In this document: one piece after another, positions 11,101 to 26,100 of the stretch
Layout of the letters: each line of letters begins with the position of its first letter
Position numbering within the stretch: position 1 is the stretch's first letter
Assembly (NCBI RefSeq): GCF_023159225.1
Contig: NC_063181.1
Coordinates: 8,763,606 to 8,827,605, forward strand
Direction: 5' to 3'
DNA length: 64,000 nt
Source: Perognathus longimembris pacificus
Lineage: Eukaryota; Chordata; Mammalia; Rodentia; Heteromyidae
Notes under the pieces: generated by a model
What the model was told of the DNA's origin: nothing
What the model saw: only the letters and a program-made list of their open reading frames with translations
The model's database searches: none
Position numbers and translations under genes: made by a program

Positions 11101-14100
11101 AGAGACATATGAAGGACAATGAGTGTCACAGGCAGGGAATATGTCCAAGGACAAACAGCAGATGTACTGCCTGTGACTTCACTCCTTTCTCTGTACTTCT
11201 CTTTCTAAAGAAAGCATGTGACCGAATGCTGACTAAGAATGATTTATTGTGAGTCACTTCACATTCTAATAGTATGACAACAGGTAGCAACTATTTGTAA
11301 CACATCATTAGTATTAGACTCAATCATGGTGAGTCTTCAAGACACTCACTAAACCAAATTTATGTTATGACACACAACAGTATCATGTCAAAATGCAGAA
11401 TCAGAAAGTCTTAGATTTAAGTTTTTTTTTAATGTTTGCTCAACTCTTCATGTCTTCAGCCAGACAATAGCATGGAGATCTTAGTTGGGATTAAGGCACC
11501 TGAAGGCAAAGGGGTACGTGATAAACAAAATGGTCATAGGAGACAAATGGGAATTTTTAGAAGAATTATGGATTAGGATGTCTGGAAACCAATAAACTCT
11601 AAGACAGCAGGCTTCTGCGTGTCCTCCCTTTAGGGTAGAGGCTCTCTGCAAGGTCAATGGATCATTTTCACTACACTAGAGCATTGCTGCTCTGTTTCCC
11701 AGAGCCTACAGAACGTGTGATGTCACCATAGACAAAGCAGAAGCCGATAGTTAACTTCTACATGTCAGACATGAAAGAGATTTGTGAAAATTTCTGAAAT
11801 GGGAAACTGTTCTCATTAATTCTTTTGGAAAATACTGATATTCTTTATAAAAATGTTCTGTTAGCATATAATGGGATTATTATTTTTAAGGAAATTCATA
11901 AATTAAGTGAAACCCTCCAAATGCTCTTAGAGGTCCTCAATACAGGGCACGATAGTTGAGTTTTGACACATATGCTTAGGGCCTTTACAAAAAAAATGAT
12001 CTTTTAGTGGCGGAGGCTGGCTCAAATTACAGCACATTACTATTGAGCATGGGACCCAGAGTTCAATGATTTTGTATTTCTCCTTAGAGTTTTAGAAGTC
12101 ACTAACTATTGTTCATATTTCCTTCCTCCGAATTTTAAGTTTTCACTAAGTTTTAACATCCATTCAAAAGATTTTTTAATAAAAGGAGAATTAAACAGGC
12201 AAAATAACTTATAAGCCTATAGGCAGATGAGCTTATGGCCAAGAAGTCTGAGGGACTATATTTTAGAACTGTATTGGCATTGCAAAAGCAGTTTATGTGC
12301 CACTAATTTCCTAATACTTTATACACCATTTCTGTGTGGATTACTAAAATGTTTTTCAGTATGGCTCACAGGCAGAGTTCCTACTGCACTCCTCAAAGGC
12401 TTAGAGTTGGGCTTCATTTCCATGGCCATTCAGTATCTCGTTTCTACATTCTACACAAAGGGAGCAAAGAACTAAGAGGACCCCATCAGGAAATGGGCAG
12501 TGGTCGGAAGTGAAGTGGAAATGGAAGGCTTCCATGGAATATACTCACCGACAGACAAGCTCACCATCCATAGCGTCTTGCTCATCAGTGCTGGCAAAAG
12601 AAACCCGGCCACCAATCACAGCTCCAATGATGTAAACCAGCCATGTGAGCCGTCCTGTAGCAGGAGAAAGACTTGTCATATTCCCTCTAGGGATGATCTC
12701 ACAAAGACATTTCTACGTAGGAGCTTTCTTAATCTTAAGAGCCCTCTGGTAAGGCCATGAGGTCCAACTTTTCTTACAGAGGAAGGCTATATCCTCTGCT
12801 CTGTGATGGCAAGTGGGAAATTTATCAGATAATCAATGTTCCTGTATCAAATAAAAATCATTATTTTTGGAGTGCAGTACTTCTGTAGAAAAATACCCAC
12901 TGCAGATGCTTTCAGTCACTCTTCCCTAGTCCCCTGTGGCACTGACTGACTCACAAATACTCAGTGTGCATGGAGGTGATGAAGAATAAGTGGGGAGACA
13001 GGAACGGGAGGTGGCAAGCAGTGAACAGTTCCTACACCATGCCTTTGCAGGACTGGAGCTTCCTGAACACTGCACTCACCTTCCTGTACTGCGATGTCCA
13101 TTGGGCTGGCACTGGCACTCTGCAGTAACTCCTGGTAGGACTGGGCTGACTGGTCAAACAACTGCACGAGGAGTGCACAAGTCTTCTCGTACTCACAACG
13201 CCCAATAGTGGACAGCTGGTCCAACTGTTGCTGGACCAGACCTGTATCCTCCAGGGGATCTTCCAGACCATCTCTATTCCCAAGGGAAAAAGGAAGGTAG
13301 CTGTCTTAAAAGTATGGTTACTAATTTCCTGGATACAGCAGCTCTTTCTTCTTAGACTAACCACTATTTCCAATTGTAGAGGCCCACATCCCAATATTAA
13401 TTTTTCCCAAGAAAAGATTATTAAGGTGAAAGACAAATGTCTTCACATTTTTGGTTATAGTAAACTTCGTACTGGGGCTTGAACTCAGGGCCTCACAACT
13501 GTTAGGCTCTATCATCTGGGCCACACCCATAGCCCAAGTATAGCAAAGAAGTACATGGTCCTTTATGTGAGTCTACTGTGGCCAGATGGTTCTAGGAACT
13601 CAAGTACTTTCAGATTCAGGAAGTTAATACGATGCTTCTGACTAGCCTTGTAGCTTATCGAACTCAATCTTCCTGAAGCAAATGTCTGAGTATTAAGTAG
13701 GATTTTTATTTTAATAGTCCTGGGGCTTGAACTCAGGGCCTGGGCACTGTACTTAAGCTTTAGTGCTCAAGGCTAACATCCAACCACTTTAGCCACAGCT
13801 CTGCTTCCAGCATTTTGGTAGTTAATTGGAGCTAAGAGTCTCATGAGCTTTCCTGCCTAGCTGGCTTTGTACTGTATTCCTCAGATCTCAGCCTCCCAAG
13901 TAGTTAAGGTAATAGGCGTGAGCCTCTGGCATCCAGTTCTAAGTAGGATTTGAAAAAATCTGTAAATGATTTAATATCAGCTCATATTAAGTCAAGTCAA
14001 TTTTGGTGCCAAATTGATAGGAAAATTCAGTTTCACATGTCGTTGGATTTCAGAATTACAGGTGAAGACTTATGACTCTGTACTGAGCCTTGCCTCATTT

Positions 14101-17100
14101 ACTGGTTCTTAGTTTTTAATACTATAAGTTCACTATTGTTCTACAGTTCAGTAGGGCAATGGTGGTAACAGTGGCACATAAGTAGATGGCTGCTGTTTGT
14201 TTACCATGTGCCACATATAAGGCCAGGCAAAATTCATTTAGTCCTTGTAAGAACCATGAGGCAGATCTATTTATTATTATTCCACAAATAAGGAAACGGA
14301 GAAACCTGTCAGCTTTCTGTTTGCTTGGTTTTGTTTTTTGCCAGCCCTGGGGCTTGAACTCAGGGCCTGAGCACTGTCCCTGGCTTCTTTTTACTCAAGG
14401 CTAGCATTCTACCACTTGAGCCACAGTGCCACTTCCGGCTTTTTCTATATATGTGGTGCTGAGGAATCGAACCCAGGGTTTCATGTATATGAGGCAAGCA
14501 CTCTACCACTAGACCATATTCCCAGCACCTGCCCAGCTTTTTGATCCCAGAACTTCTATACAATTCTCCATTCCTCAGCACTCTCTCTGGGAAGCCAGAA
14601 CTGGATAAGACTATCTAGTGAACAGTTAAAGACAATTAAATACACTTGACTCTGAGCAAATTAAGAATATGAGTTAAAAAAAAAAATCAGATCCTGAGAC
14701 CAAGCAAATTCCCTGACAATAGCCAATGAAAAAATATACAGGAAAGGTCCCCAAGGAAAGACAACTTTACTTAAAATATGCTCCTTTTGCAAGTATCTGA
14801 CATTTTTTTAGTTACAGTTTTCTGTTCTGGTTCAGTCTATTTAATTGTTAAGGTAGAAAGAAATTGCATTAATGTAACAATGATAAGTTGCCAAGAATTC
14901 TTATATATTTTTTTTGGGGGGGGGGGCAGTCCTGGGCCTTGGACTCAGGGCCTGAGCACTGTCCCTGGCCTCTTCTTGCTCAAGGCTAGCACTCTGCCAC
15001 TTGAGCCACAGCGCCCCCTCTGGCCGTTTTCCATATATGTGGTGCTGGGGAATCGAACTGAGAGCTTCATGTGTAGGAGGCAAGCACTCTTGCCACTAGG
15101 CCATACTCCCAGCCCGAGAATTCTTATATATTCTAGCAAGCTCTGAAATTAGGAGTTGGTAACTACACCACACAATCTTATTTATTCATTTATTTAGGAG
15201 TTCACATTAAGTACTATGACTTACACATCATAATTCTTATTAACTTTAGGGTAGGGTGCCTTATTTTCCTGGTAAAAGCCATTTGGATATATATATATAA
15301 CATGGTTACAGACAGAACATATTATTCATAGGGGCAGACAGCTGTGGGCAGCTGATGAAAAGCATACAAGACAGTCCTACCAAATGATTTTGAGGGCTTG
15401 AAGGCCAGAGGTGCCTTCACCTCTGACTATCCTACAAATATTTCTCATGCCTGAAGAAAATCAGGGGAAAGAAAACATATAAGCATGAGCTCTGTACTCA
15501 AACACTGCTATGGATGGGGGACATAAATAGAAGGACTGTTCTGTAAGACTTTTAAGGCTCTCATATATTCTACTACACTGACAAGGAAGGTTAGCCATGA
15601 ACAATATTACCACTGATAGGAATTTTTTTAAGTCCTCTTTTGTAAGCTGGCTATCTGATCTCTAGTATGTATGATATCAGGCTTCTAAGTAAGGAAATGT
15701 GTGAGTCACTCTAAGTTTCCTTACCTCAGTATAATGTGCACAGATTCCAAACGGGACGTGATGTAGGCTTTGGTGACCTCAGGAGTATATGTTTCTAACA
15801 TGTGGGGCTCTGTGGCCTTGACGTATGGCACAGAGGCTGCGAGCCGCTGCCACAGGCTCAGGAGATAGTGCACGCTATTTGGAGCAAATTCCCAGTGCTA
15901 AGGACAACCAAAAGAGCAGAAGGCAAATTTTCATTTCTGTACACAGTCTCAAAGCATTGACACAAAAAAGAAAAATGATAAACTCTCAGGGGCTTTATTC
16001 ATTAGTTATATGGTAACTAGTTTGAAGTGGTCATTAGTATTTCAGAAAATAAGAAGATGGCTCTCTGCTGGCTGTCTAAACCTCATAAGGAAAGCTATAT
16101 ATAACTTTTCAGATTATTAGCTTGCATGTGAACTGTCCGGAGAAGTTTAGTTAGAAATGCAGATGCCAAAGTTCCAACTTGAGCCTAATGAACCAGAAAC
16201 TGGGGGGTGAAATCCAAGCACCCGTGTTTTTCATCAAGCATCCAGATAATTCTCAAGCATACAGTTTGAGACCCAATGTCAACTTTTCTGCGCGGGCTGG
16301 ACTGGAACTGCATTCCTCCAGATCTCAACTTCCTGAGTAGCTAGGATTGCAGGGGTGGGCTACTGGCACCAGGTCTTTCCCTTGAATCAAAGTATTATAA
16401 TTTCCACATGTTGATCTAATCATACTCCTTACATTCCCCATCCCAGGTACTCAGAGTCTTAATACACCAGCCTAACACACTCTACCATGGAGTTACAACA
16501 TCCTCAACCTGCTCCTTGCACTCTTATAAATTTAAATAAATAAGCTGCAAGAGTAAAAACTACTCTGTAGGGGAGCTTAGATTTCATATCACCTTTGCCA
16601 AGGGGGTCAGGTGGAAGAATGTTCTTAGGAAGCTAAAATCAGTAAGAGAAGAGATCCTAATGTTTAAAAACAAAGACACACACAACCCAAGACAAACCTG
16701 TAGGCTGGTCACTGTGAAGTTGGCTATCAACCGGATGACCTCAGGGTAGTTTTCCACCTTAACCAATTCTCCCAGTTGGTAGTTACTCTTCAGTCTGGCC
16801 AGTAGTCTGCAAAACTCGTGGTAGTTGTTTGGGTCTGATAAACTCTGGCAACAACAGAGGAGAAAAATAAAATGGAAGATGTGATTCACCCGTCTATTTC
16901 AAGAACGACATGTATTAGGGCTGGCATGGGGGAAGGGTAGGAATCTATTAATTCTAGGTTAGAATTCAGAATGATACTCTGTACAATGTTTAGAAACAAG
17001 TAAAAAGTGACTTTTATTTAAAAGGTAATATCACATTATTATCTCATGTGTTCATAATAATTGCCCATGAGATGGATTAACCTCAAATGGCAGAGGCAAA

Positions 17101-20100
17101 AGCTGATTAACAGGAGCTAAATACGACTGTACTGTTTGGTTCTCTCGTCTGTCAAACTGACCACTAAACACAACCCTGTAGTTTATTACAAAGTTAGTCA
17201 CACAAATGCCTCATATATTTATAGCATGAATACTATAATAAATTTGTGCATATTACAGACTTGCTTATATACAATATTAAAGCAATGTATTTTATAGGTT
17301 TCTTTATGTTCGCCACTGTAATACTGGCACATAGTAGGAGGTTGGTATAATTGCTGAATGAAGAAATTTAAAAAATTAGGGCCTAGTGCTTACTATTCAA
17401 ACACTCTACCATTTTGGTTTTTAGTTATTCTTCCTGGGAGCTGGTATTTGGCCATGATCTTCATGACCTATGCCTTCTGAATAGTTGATTACAGGTAAGA
17501 TACTAGGCCAAAACAAAGAAAATTTTAGATTGGGTCACGACTAAGTATATTTAAAACCAAATTGCTTTAATGAACATTTTTTTCTACTATATGAATTAAT
17601 AGCTGAAAAATAGCAAGTGTTAGCTGAAGTTTAGGGACCGAAAAGAAAAACACAGGAAACAAACCAATATAGAACAAATATTTGCAAGAGAAACATTTTC
17701 TTCCTATAAAGATAGCTCTATACACTTAGGATACTAATATCTATTTATGAAATGTGAATAAAAACTAAGATCAAACTTTAGGTCTTAATCCCTTGGGGAA
17801 AAGTGACCACCTCCACTTTTAATTTTCCGGTACCAACCTGATCATCCCATCCCCTTACCACCATCTCTGCATTTTTGAAGCTTTGAGGCAAATATGCTCA
17901 GTAGCTGTCTACAGATACACATACATCTTTGAAGAACAAGATTAAACTGTTTTTTGGATTTCTGCTAAATGATTTTCTAAGATTGATTTCCTTCAGATTC
18001 CTACAACTTTTCATACACTAATAAAATACATATGCAAAATTTCCAAACTCTCACCTGTGGATTTTCCAGTATTCGCTTAACACCATCAACCAGATGAGAG
18101 AGAAACTTGGCCCTCTCAGCATTGTTAAAGAGGGATCTTCTGACTGAAGCGATCTGTACTAAGCAGGATAATACCTGGAAGCCGGACACAACACACAAAC
18201 ACAGTCATTAAGACAAGATAGCTATTTTCACCAGACCTTGTCTCCTCCTACTATATTCATAAAGACATCTTTAAGGAGTTTTAGAAAAGAAAAGCCATCA
18301 GATTTAAGAAGCCCATAACAACTATCTATGGTTGCATTTAGTCTGAAAATTAGCCAAGCTCTGTGGCTCTCTAGTTTATTGTTGGCTTCCCCTCTCCTAT
18401 TCTGGCTAGCAGTTTCTCTACAGATGGCTGAAGTTCTTGCTCTATGGCTCTCCCTTAGCCCATGGCTTTAGCTCTTCCACGGTTTTCTTCTGTGTCCCCT
18501 AGACATCCCCATTCCTGCTAGCCCCACTGGGGTGCTTAATGTTTTACTCCTGGGTGTATTTTGTGTACCGCAGTTATTGTAGTCCAACAGTCTAATAATG
18601 GACCAGAATGGTTTTAGAACTTGAATGTTTTGAGATTAATTGCTGCTTTCAAGGATAGCTTTAAATTATTCAGGGTAAGTATGTAACTTAGCCTTCCCCT
18701 AACAGGTTCCAGTATCTCTTTGTATCATGAGCCTGAAGAATTGAAAAACTTTCCTCAATCTGGAAAATCTAGGTGGTTCAGTTAGATAATATAACCCCCA
18801 CTACAGCTGGTAGTAATCACTGCGATGCAGTATTCCCCAGAAAAGAATCACTGAAAAAGAATGAAGACTTTACTGCTATAACCTTTGGGCTATAAGCTTA
18901 ATTTCACAGGCCAGGTGACTAACCTTAAATATGTCTATGCTCTTTTGTAGTTTTGTGTTTTTTTTTCGGAGCCGGGGACCGAACCTGGAGCCTCGTGCTC
19001 ACCAGGTGGGTGCTCTTCCACTGAGCCAGATCCCCAGCCCCAAATATGTCTATGCTCTATTTCTATGATATATAAAACAAAGTGCATATAAAGCTCATTC
19101 ACTGTTGCTGTTTTCTAGAAATAGATTTACTTCAGAAATTGTAATTCGGACTTACCAGAGGTGAGAATGAAGGAGGGATGGAATGATACAGGTCAAAAAA
19201 CAGCTGCAGAGTTGAAGAATCTAAAAATGCTAGGAAAACAAACCAACAAAAAACATTTTATTCTGTCTACAGAGCTGCTAGCATTCTTCCTTCACTTTAT
19301 ATCAGAAAATTTAATTTTGTGCTTATTTATCTTACAGAATGTCTATTTCCTTAGGAAGCAATAAACTAGTAGAGGATTGTTTTCCTTTTTCACTTTTTTC
19401 GTTTTTGTCAGTTGTGGGGCTTGAACTCTGGCCCTGGGTGCTGTCTAGAACTGTCAAGAGTTCTTCAGCTCAAGGATAGTCTTCTGCCATTTGAGCCACA
19501 AGCGTCACTTCCAGTTTTCTGGTGGTTAATTGGAGATAAAAGTCTCATGGACTTTCCAGCCCAGTCTGGCTTTGAACAGTGATCCTCAGATCTCAGCCTC
19601 CTGAGTAGCCAGGATTATAAGTATGAGCCACCAGCACCTGACTTATATGTATATTTTTGACACAAGGTCTAAGTTGCTTAGATGAACTCAAGGCTTCATC
19701 TTGCTAGGCTTGCCATGCCTCTACCCCCACTTATTTTGTTAGTTATTTGAGAAGATGAGAGTCTAGTGAATTTTCCTGCCCAGTCTATCTTTTAACTATG
19801 ATTATCTAAATCTCAGTCTCCTGAATACCAAGGATCACAGATGTTAGTCATGGGTGTCTTTGGTGGGCTTTGCTTTTCAAGAATAGATATTATCCTAAAT
19901 AAATAGATAACAGAAATTCTTATGTAGCTCATACAAAGAAACATGATCTACTTATTACTCAGTAGTTAAGAGTTCTCCCTTGTTGGGAGAATCTAAAAGA
20001 TGGCTCTAACAACCTCTCCAAATAGGAAAACAGATATTAAAATTCTAAGTTTTCTTTCGAGGTAATAAATACGTGTTCACAGGGGTTCTTTATAGACAAG

Positions 20101-23100
20101 AAGCAGGCAGATTTAGGTTTGTAGGCTCTTTTACCTGATCTCCAGCTGGTGGGGATCTGAACTGTACACAGGTCATCTGAGGACTCGTCAGTAGATGTGC
20201 CGATGAAATCAAAGTTCAAGCAGTTGTGGGTAAGTTTGAGCAGCTGCATGAGCAAGCCATGCTGACTTTCGTCGTTCAAGTTCAGATTCTTTCCTGAAGC
20301 CTGAAAAATTGCCACAATAAGCACCAAACAATTGTTCTTCTCTTCCTAGATTATTCCCAGATTCAAAAGCAGGCTGTTAAGCCAGAAAAGGAGGGCTATA
20401 TTTTAGCATATTACATTTTTTTTCCCTTTGAAAAAGAGTCTCGCTATTATTATGAAAATACCTATCCTCCTTTATATTCTGAACACACATTTACTATAAA
20501 AACATGAAGCTAGTACTTAAAGACAGCCAGGGCAGGAATGTCCACGATAATCTTATCTCCAATTAACCACCAGAAAACCAGAAGTGGTGCTGCAGCTAAA
20601 AGTACTGGAGTGCTAGCCTTGAGCGAAAAAGCTCAGAGTTGGTACCTACATCCTGAGTTCAAGCCCCAAAACTGATGAAAAAAAAAAAAGAAAAAGAATT
20701 TGTGGGAGATTGTATGTAGTAATTTCTGTATAAGGTTAAGACAAAGTTCAACCCTACTCTTTATTTGAGGAGAGGCACTAAAGGGATTTGAACTCAGAGC
20801 CGCCTCCTGCCAGCTTGCTAGGCTGGCACTCTACCACTTGAGCTATACTTCTGGCCCTGTTTTTGGTGCTATATTTTAGAGGTGGAATTTTATAGACTTG
20901 TCTGCCTGAGGTTCAAATCATGATACTCTAGGTCTTAGCCTCTTAAGTGGTTAGGATTATAAGCATGATCCATGGGCACTCATTCTCCCCCTGCCCACCT
21001 CTGTTGGTCAGGAGACTTGAACTCAGGGCATGGGTGCTGTCCCTGAGCTTTTTAATACATTATAAAAGAATCTTCATAACCAGAAATTAAACAAAATCAC
21101 CACTGAATTTTACTTATGCTCCTGCAGTGTATCTGCAGAGTACAGCTGAAACTACCCCATATCTATGTTGACCGTACATTTCAAGAATCTACCAGACAGG
21201 CTTCAGTGATTGCTCATAATCTATTTGGTGAGGAGGACTTGATTCTTTGTTTTTGTTTTTTTTTTGGCCAGTCCTGGGCCTTGGACTCAGGGCCTGAGCA
21301 CTGTCCCTGGCTTCTTCCCGCTCAAGGCTAGCACGCTGCCACTTGAGCCACAGCGCCGCTTCTGGCCGTTTTCTGTATATGTGGTGCTGGGGAATCGAAC
21401 CTACGCCCTCGTGTATCCGAGGCAGGCACTCTTGCCACTAGGCTATATCCCCAGCCCAGGACTTGATTCTTAATTTTCTCAAAAGCTATTCTCCCATGGG
21501 GGTGATAACAGCTTTGCTAGGTACCTTTGCCCAATCCAAAGAACACATATGGGAATTCAGAAGTAAAACTAAGTAATTGAATAAATGACGGGTCTCATTA
21601 ATGTGAAAGTAAAATTGGGAAATGTTGGAAAATAAGAAAAACAAAACACAAAATCCTCACAGAAGTATATAGAAAGCCAGAGACTAGTCTTATTTAATTT
21701 CCAAAAGGGACAAAGTATCTGAACATAGGTATGAGTGCACAGGACTCTTAGATTGTATTTCTTGCTTACTTCAACTCTTATCAATAAATGCACTGAAAAC
21801 CAACTGTCTACTTTAAAACAGGCAATTTCCTTATGTGATACTGTCTATCCCTTCAGGTTATTAAATCTAAATGGATGTTAAAAATTCAAAATCCACTTTC
21901 TTACAGATGTTACTTGTTTATTTGCTACTTTTAACTCAGCAGGAGATAAGAGTCAACCTAGTTTTGTATAACAATGTAGTTGTCTGAACCTGTTTTCTGA
22001 ACAATACTAAGAATCCAAATACCATAAAGCTAACATGCTTTCATTCTGAATAGAGATTTTATGTGGTTATAAAACAAGACAACAGATTTCTAACTTTGTG
22101 GTAAACTAGGTTCCTTAAGACAGGAGAATGGGATGAGTGTTCATTTACTGTTCTTTACCTAGAGGAACATTTTTTATTGGCCAGTCCTGGGGCTTAAATT
22201 CCGGGCCTGAGCAATGTCCCCTGGCTTCTTGCTCATGGCTAGCACTCTACCATTTGAGCCACAGCGCCACTTCTGGCTTTTTCTATATATGTGGTGCTGA
22301 GGAATCGAATCCAGGGCTAGGCCACATTCCCAGCCCCACTGGAGGAACATTTTTGAAGTGGGAAATAACAATCCTTTTCTAACTCAGTGGTTAATCTGGC
22401 TGGCTTTATACTTTTAGATGTTTAATTTTAGAAGGATGACTAGAGATTTATTAGTGTTCACAGGCTAAGGACTAATGAATTCCTAACTGTCTCAGGCTGC
22501 AAAAGGAATCGGGAATAATGATCCAACATACAATCCTACCTGTTTTAGTAAATTGCAGGAAAGTGTGAAGATATCAAATAGTGATGAATCACGGAAAGAA
22601 GAGGCTATTTTTCTGTGCTTGGTTAACGGATGGGTGGTGTCTGCCTGTAAAAAAAGAGGCCAATCCAAGTTATAGAATCGATTTCAAGATAAGAATTCTT
22701 CATGTAGTCTTCAAATAAACCAGAAAGACTTCAAAAAATGCAAGATAAATACAAAGTATATTTTTAAGGCTTAAATTACAGCTAAATCACATCATGAGAA
22801 GATACAGAGGACAGTAAGCTCCCAGCTAACCAGGATCTCAGTTTTCTCTAGCTTAAAGAATAAAAACAAAAGGAGGGATGAGTATTTTGACTTCACATTT
22901 AAATTTTTCTCTGTACTTAGGGAGCTAAACTTTAAATTGTAAGAAGACACTGCTAGTAATTATTGTCAGGTCACACTGTGACTTAGTCACAAAACCAGAC
23001 ATAGTGAGAGCATGGGTTTTGGTAAACAAACTCATCAGGAATGAAGTTATTGTTATTATAGAATTTCCAAAATAGTCATTGACTAACAGCCATGTAAATT

Positions 23101-26100
23101 CATGGCTGATAAATGACAACAGCCTGTAAAATCTCTTTTTTTCTTACCTATTTAAACATGTCATCTATATGTAGAAGTCAGAACTTAATTTAAATGGTTT
23201 ATAATCTCTAATTTTGTTTTTGTCTTCCAACTAAATCATTAATGTTTTTGTGATTAAGGATGAAATTGTCATTAGTATGCTTTCTATTTTTAACAAATAG
23301 TAGGTAATCAATAAGTGGAATAAAAGGGTTTCAAGATTCGGTGTATTTCTGGTCTAATTCACCGAAAACTTACACCTATTTGATTTAATGATCAGTTCAT
23401 CCAAGGGAATGCTCATTTTACTTTTGTCACATTAAAGAATATGAGCAAGATTTCTGAGATAAATCAAGTCTTCTTTGTTTCTAGGTTTAATCGTAACAGT
23501 GGCAGGATAACTGTGAGAATAAAATCAGTGGATAAAAGTGAAGTGCTTATATCAGTGGCCCTGTGATAATAACTCAAAAGTTCAACCTGCTATTATTTTT
23601 ATAATGATTGATCCAATGGGGATTGCATGAATAGAGAGCACAAGAACTCCAGATTTAAATAAGCTGTAAGCTATTGCACTAAAAGAATGCTGACAGGGTT
23701 AATAAAATGCTTGCATAATTAGGAGCAATAGCCACAATAATGCTAACTTTATTAATGCTGGTAACTTGAGGGTGAGATGTTACAATTAATATTGGCTTGT
23801 ACAATAATAACAGAGCTTTAGATGGATATAAAAGTAAATAATTGAAAATATAACAGCACAAGCAAAAATTACACCAAAACAAAATGCCACTGGTGTTTCC
23901 TCTGTAGTGCAGTGTGACATCAACGACTATTTTTAAAAGCAGGTGATATATATTTAGCAGAATATTTCATGTACTCTGAAAAATTTATTGACAAAAAATT
24001 TAGCACTAACTTATAGGAACTGATTGTTACATGACTAATACACATTAATGTGTATAGGAACAGAAGGGTTACAGAAATTATGCTGATTCCATTTTTGTGA
24101 CTTTCGTTTTGGAACTATTCTTTTTTACCAGCAAGACATTTCATTATGATTTTGACTTATAACTATCACTGTCATCTCTATAATGAACATTAGTACCAAT
24201 TAGAAAAGCTGGGATGGGAGGGTAAATATTCTGGAAACCTCAAGGGGACCAGGACAAAGAGGAGGAGGGCTGCACTTACAGAGGAAAACTCAATGGAACT
24301 GGTTTCAAAAGGGCATCAATCACTTACCGCAAAAGCACACAACTGCCAAAAAAGATCATCCCACACATAGCAGAAACACCAAGACTAAGAAAAAATAGGT
24401 CACTTACTTCAATGAGGAAGGCTGTAGCACTTACTTGATTAATTTCATTGGTCAGCTGAGATAAAATTGTGACACCAATGATGCAGTACTCAACACTGTC
24501 CTGGGAAGGAAAAATGTATAGTGAAAGAGTTAATGTGTGCTTATTTCAACACTTGAAACACCCAGTCCTGAACGAAAAACTCCTGTGTCATTAACAAAAC
24601 TGCCTTGATAAGGCATCAAAGAATTATACTATAAACCTGCTATTTTGAAGGACACAAAGGTCAACTGCCAGAGTGACTGCTAAAGCTTACCTCCTCAACA
24701 AGTAAAATTTTCATATTCTGAAAGTTCCTATAACTGCTATTATAGTATGTCTTATTATCATTAAAAGATAAACGGCAAGATGTACTTGTAAGGTGAACAA
24801 TGATGGGTAATATAGTATACAGAGACTACATATAACAGTAAGAAAAAGGTGAATAGTTAAGGGGAAAAACACATAAAATTTGTTCTGTCAAATTCATACC
24901 CCAAATAATAAGATACCAATTGTTTTTTTTTAACCTATTAATTTGAGAAAATAAAAATGACTGAGTAATTCTAAGGCTAGGACTCTACCCTACAAATACA
25001 ATTATTCAAAGTCTGACAAGATATACATACTAGGATATTCACTGAGGTATTTAACAGATAAAATAGTGCTCATCTACAGGTTATCAGTTAATTATTATTA
25101 TTATTTTTGGCTGGTCCTCAGCTCAGTGCCTGGGCAGTTCCTAAGTTTTTTTTGCTCAAGGCAAAAAGCTCAAGCAAAAAAGGCCACAGCTCAACTTCTG
25201 GTTTTTTGTTGGTTAATTGGAGATAATAATTTCACAGATGTTCCTGCCCAGGCTGGCTTTGAACGGCAATCTTCAGAGATCTCAGCTATTGAGTAGCTAG
25301 GATTACAGGTGTGAACCATAGATGCCCAGCTAAATTAAGGTATTTTCAAGTGTGAGACTCCGAGGCCAATCTCTAGTACTAAACTAAAAGCTAAAACAAA
25401 CAAACAAAAAAAGCTAAAAACCAAATCCAAAAAGATGTTTTAGCTTGGAATGGTATGAAGACATTTTCAAAAGAATGAGCAAGGTTAAAAAATGCTGAAG
25501 AGACTATACCAAAGAATTCCATTTTATGTAACTTAAAAAAACAACAGATAAGCACTGTAACAAATTTATTTATGTTGTTTCATCCACTGCTAGTATACCA
25601 AACATATATACCTGTAAAAACCTTGTGACATCTGTGATTGCATTTCTGAAGACATAGTCATCCTTCTGACAGTCAAACCATCCTAGTTTTGTGATTCTGG
25701 CATATAACTGAATAAGAGCTTGTGTCACAAAAGTAGCCAACTTTGGCCGTGTGGCAAGATAGTTGAGCACATAGTTCCCTATAAAACAAAAATAGTCCAT
25801 ATGATGGAGAATCCTGCCAGGGAAAGGGTGTATGTAACTTAAATATGCTAATCAGCAGAGGAATGACAAACACCAACTATTTATCCTTAACTTTTTTTTT
25901 GGCCAGTCCTAGGGTTTGAACTCAGGGCCAGAGCACTGTCCCTGGCTTCTTTTAGCTCAAGGCTAGTACTCTACCACTTGAGCAGCAGTGCCACTTCTGG
26001 CCTTTTTTGTTTATGTGGTGCCGAAGAATCAAACCCAGGGCTTCACGCATGCTGGCGAAGCACTCTACTGTTAAGCCACATTCCCAGGCCCTGCCTTAAA

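Noticed and set aside
13032..13436. 134-codon minus frame and plus-strand frames over exon 12
   Set aside because: They are alternative-frame shadows of XPO7 exon 12 with no similarity to known proteins.
18944..19041. tRNA-like sequence considered as a true tRNA gene
   Set aside because: It lacks a full cloverleaf, has an A-rich tail and is flanked by a target duplication, so it is a SINE. The same applies to the other ID-like units.
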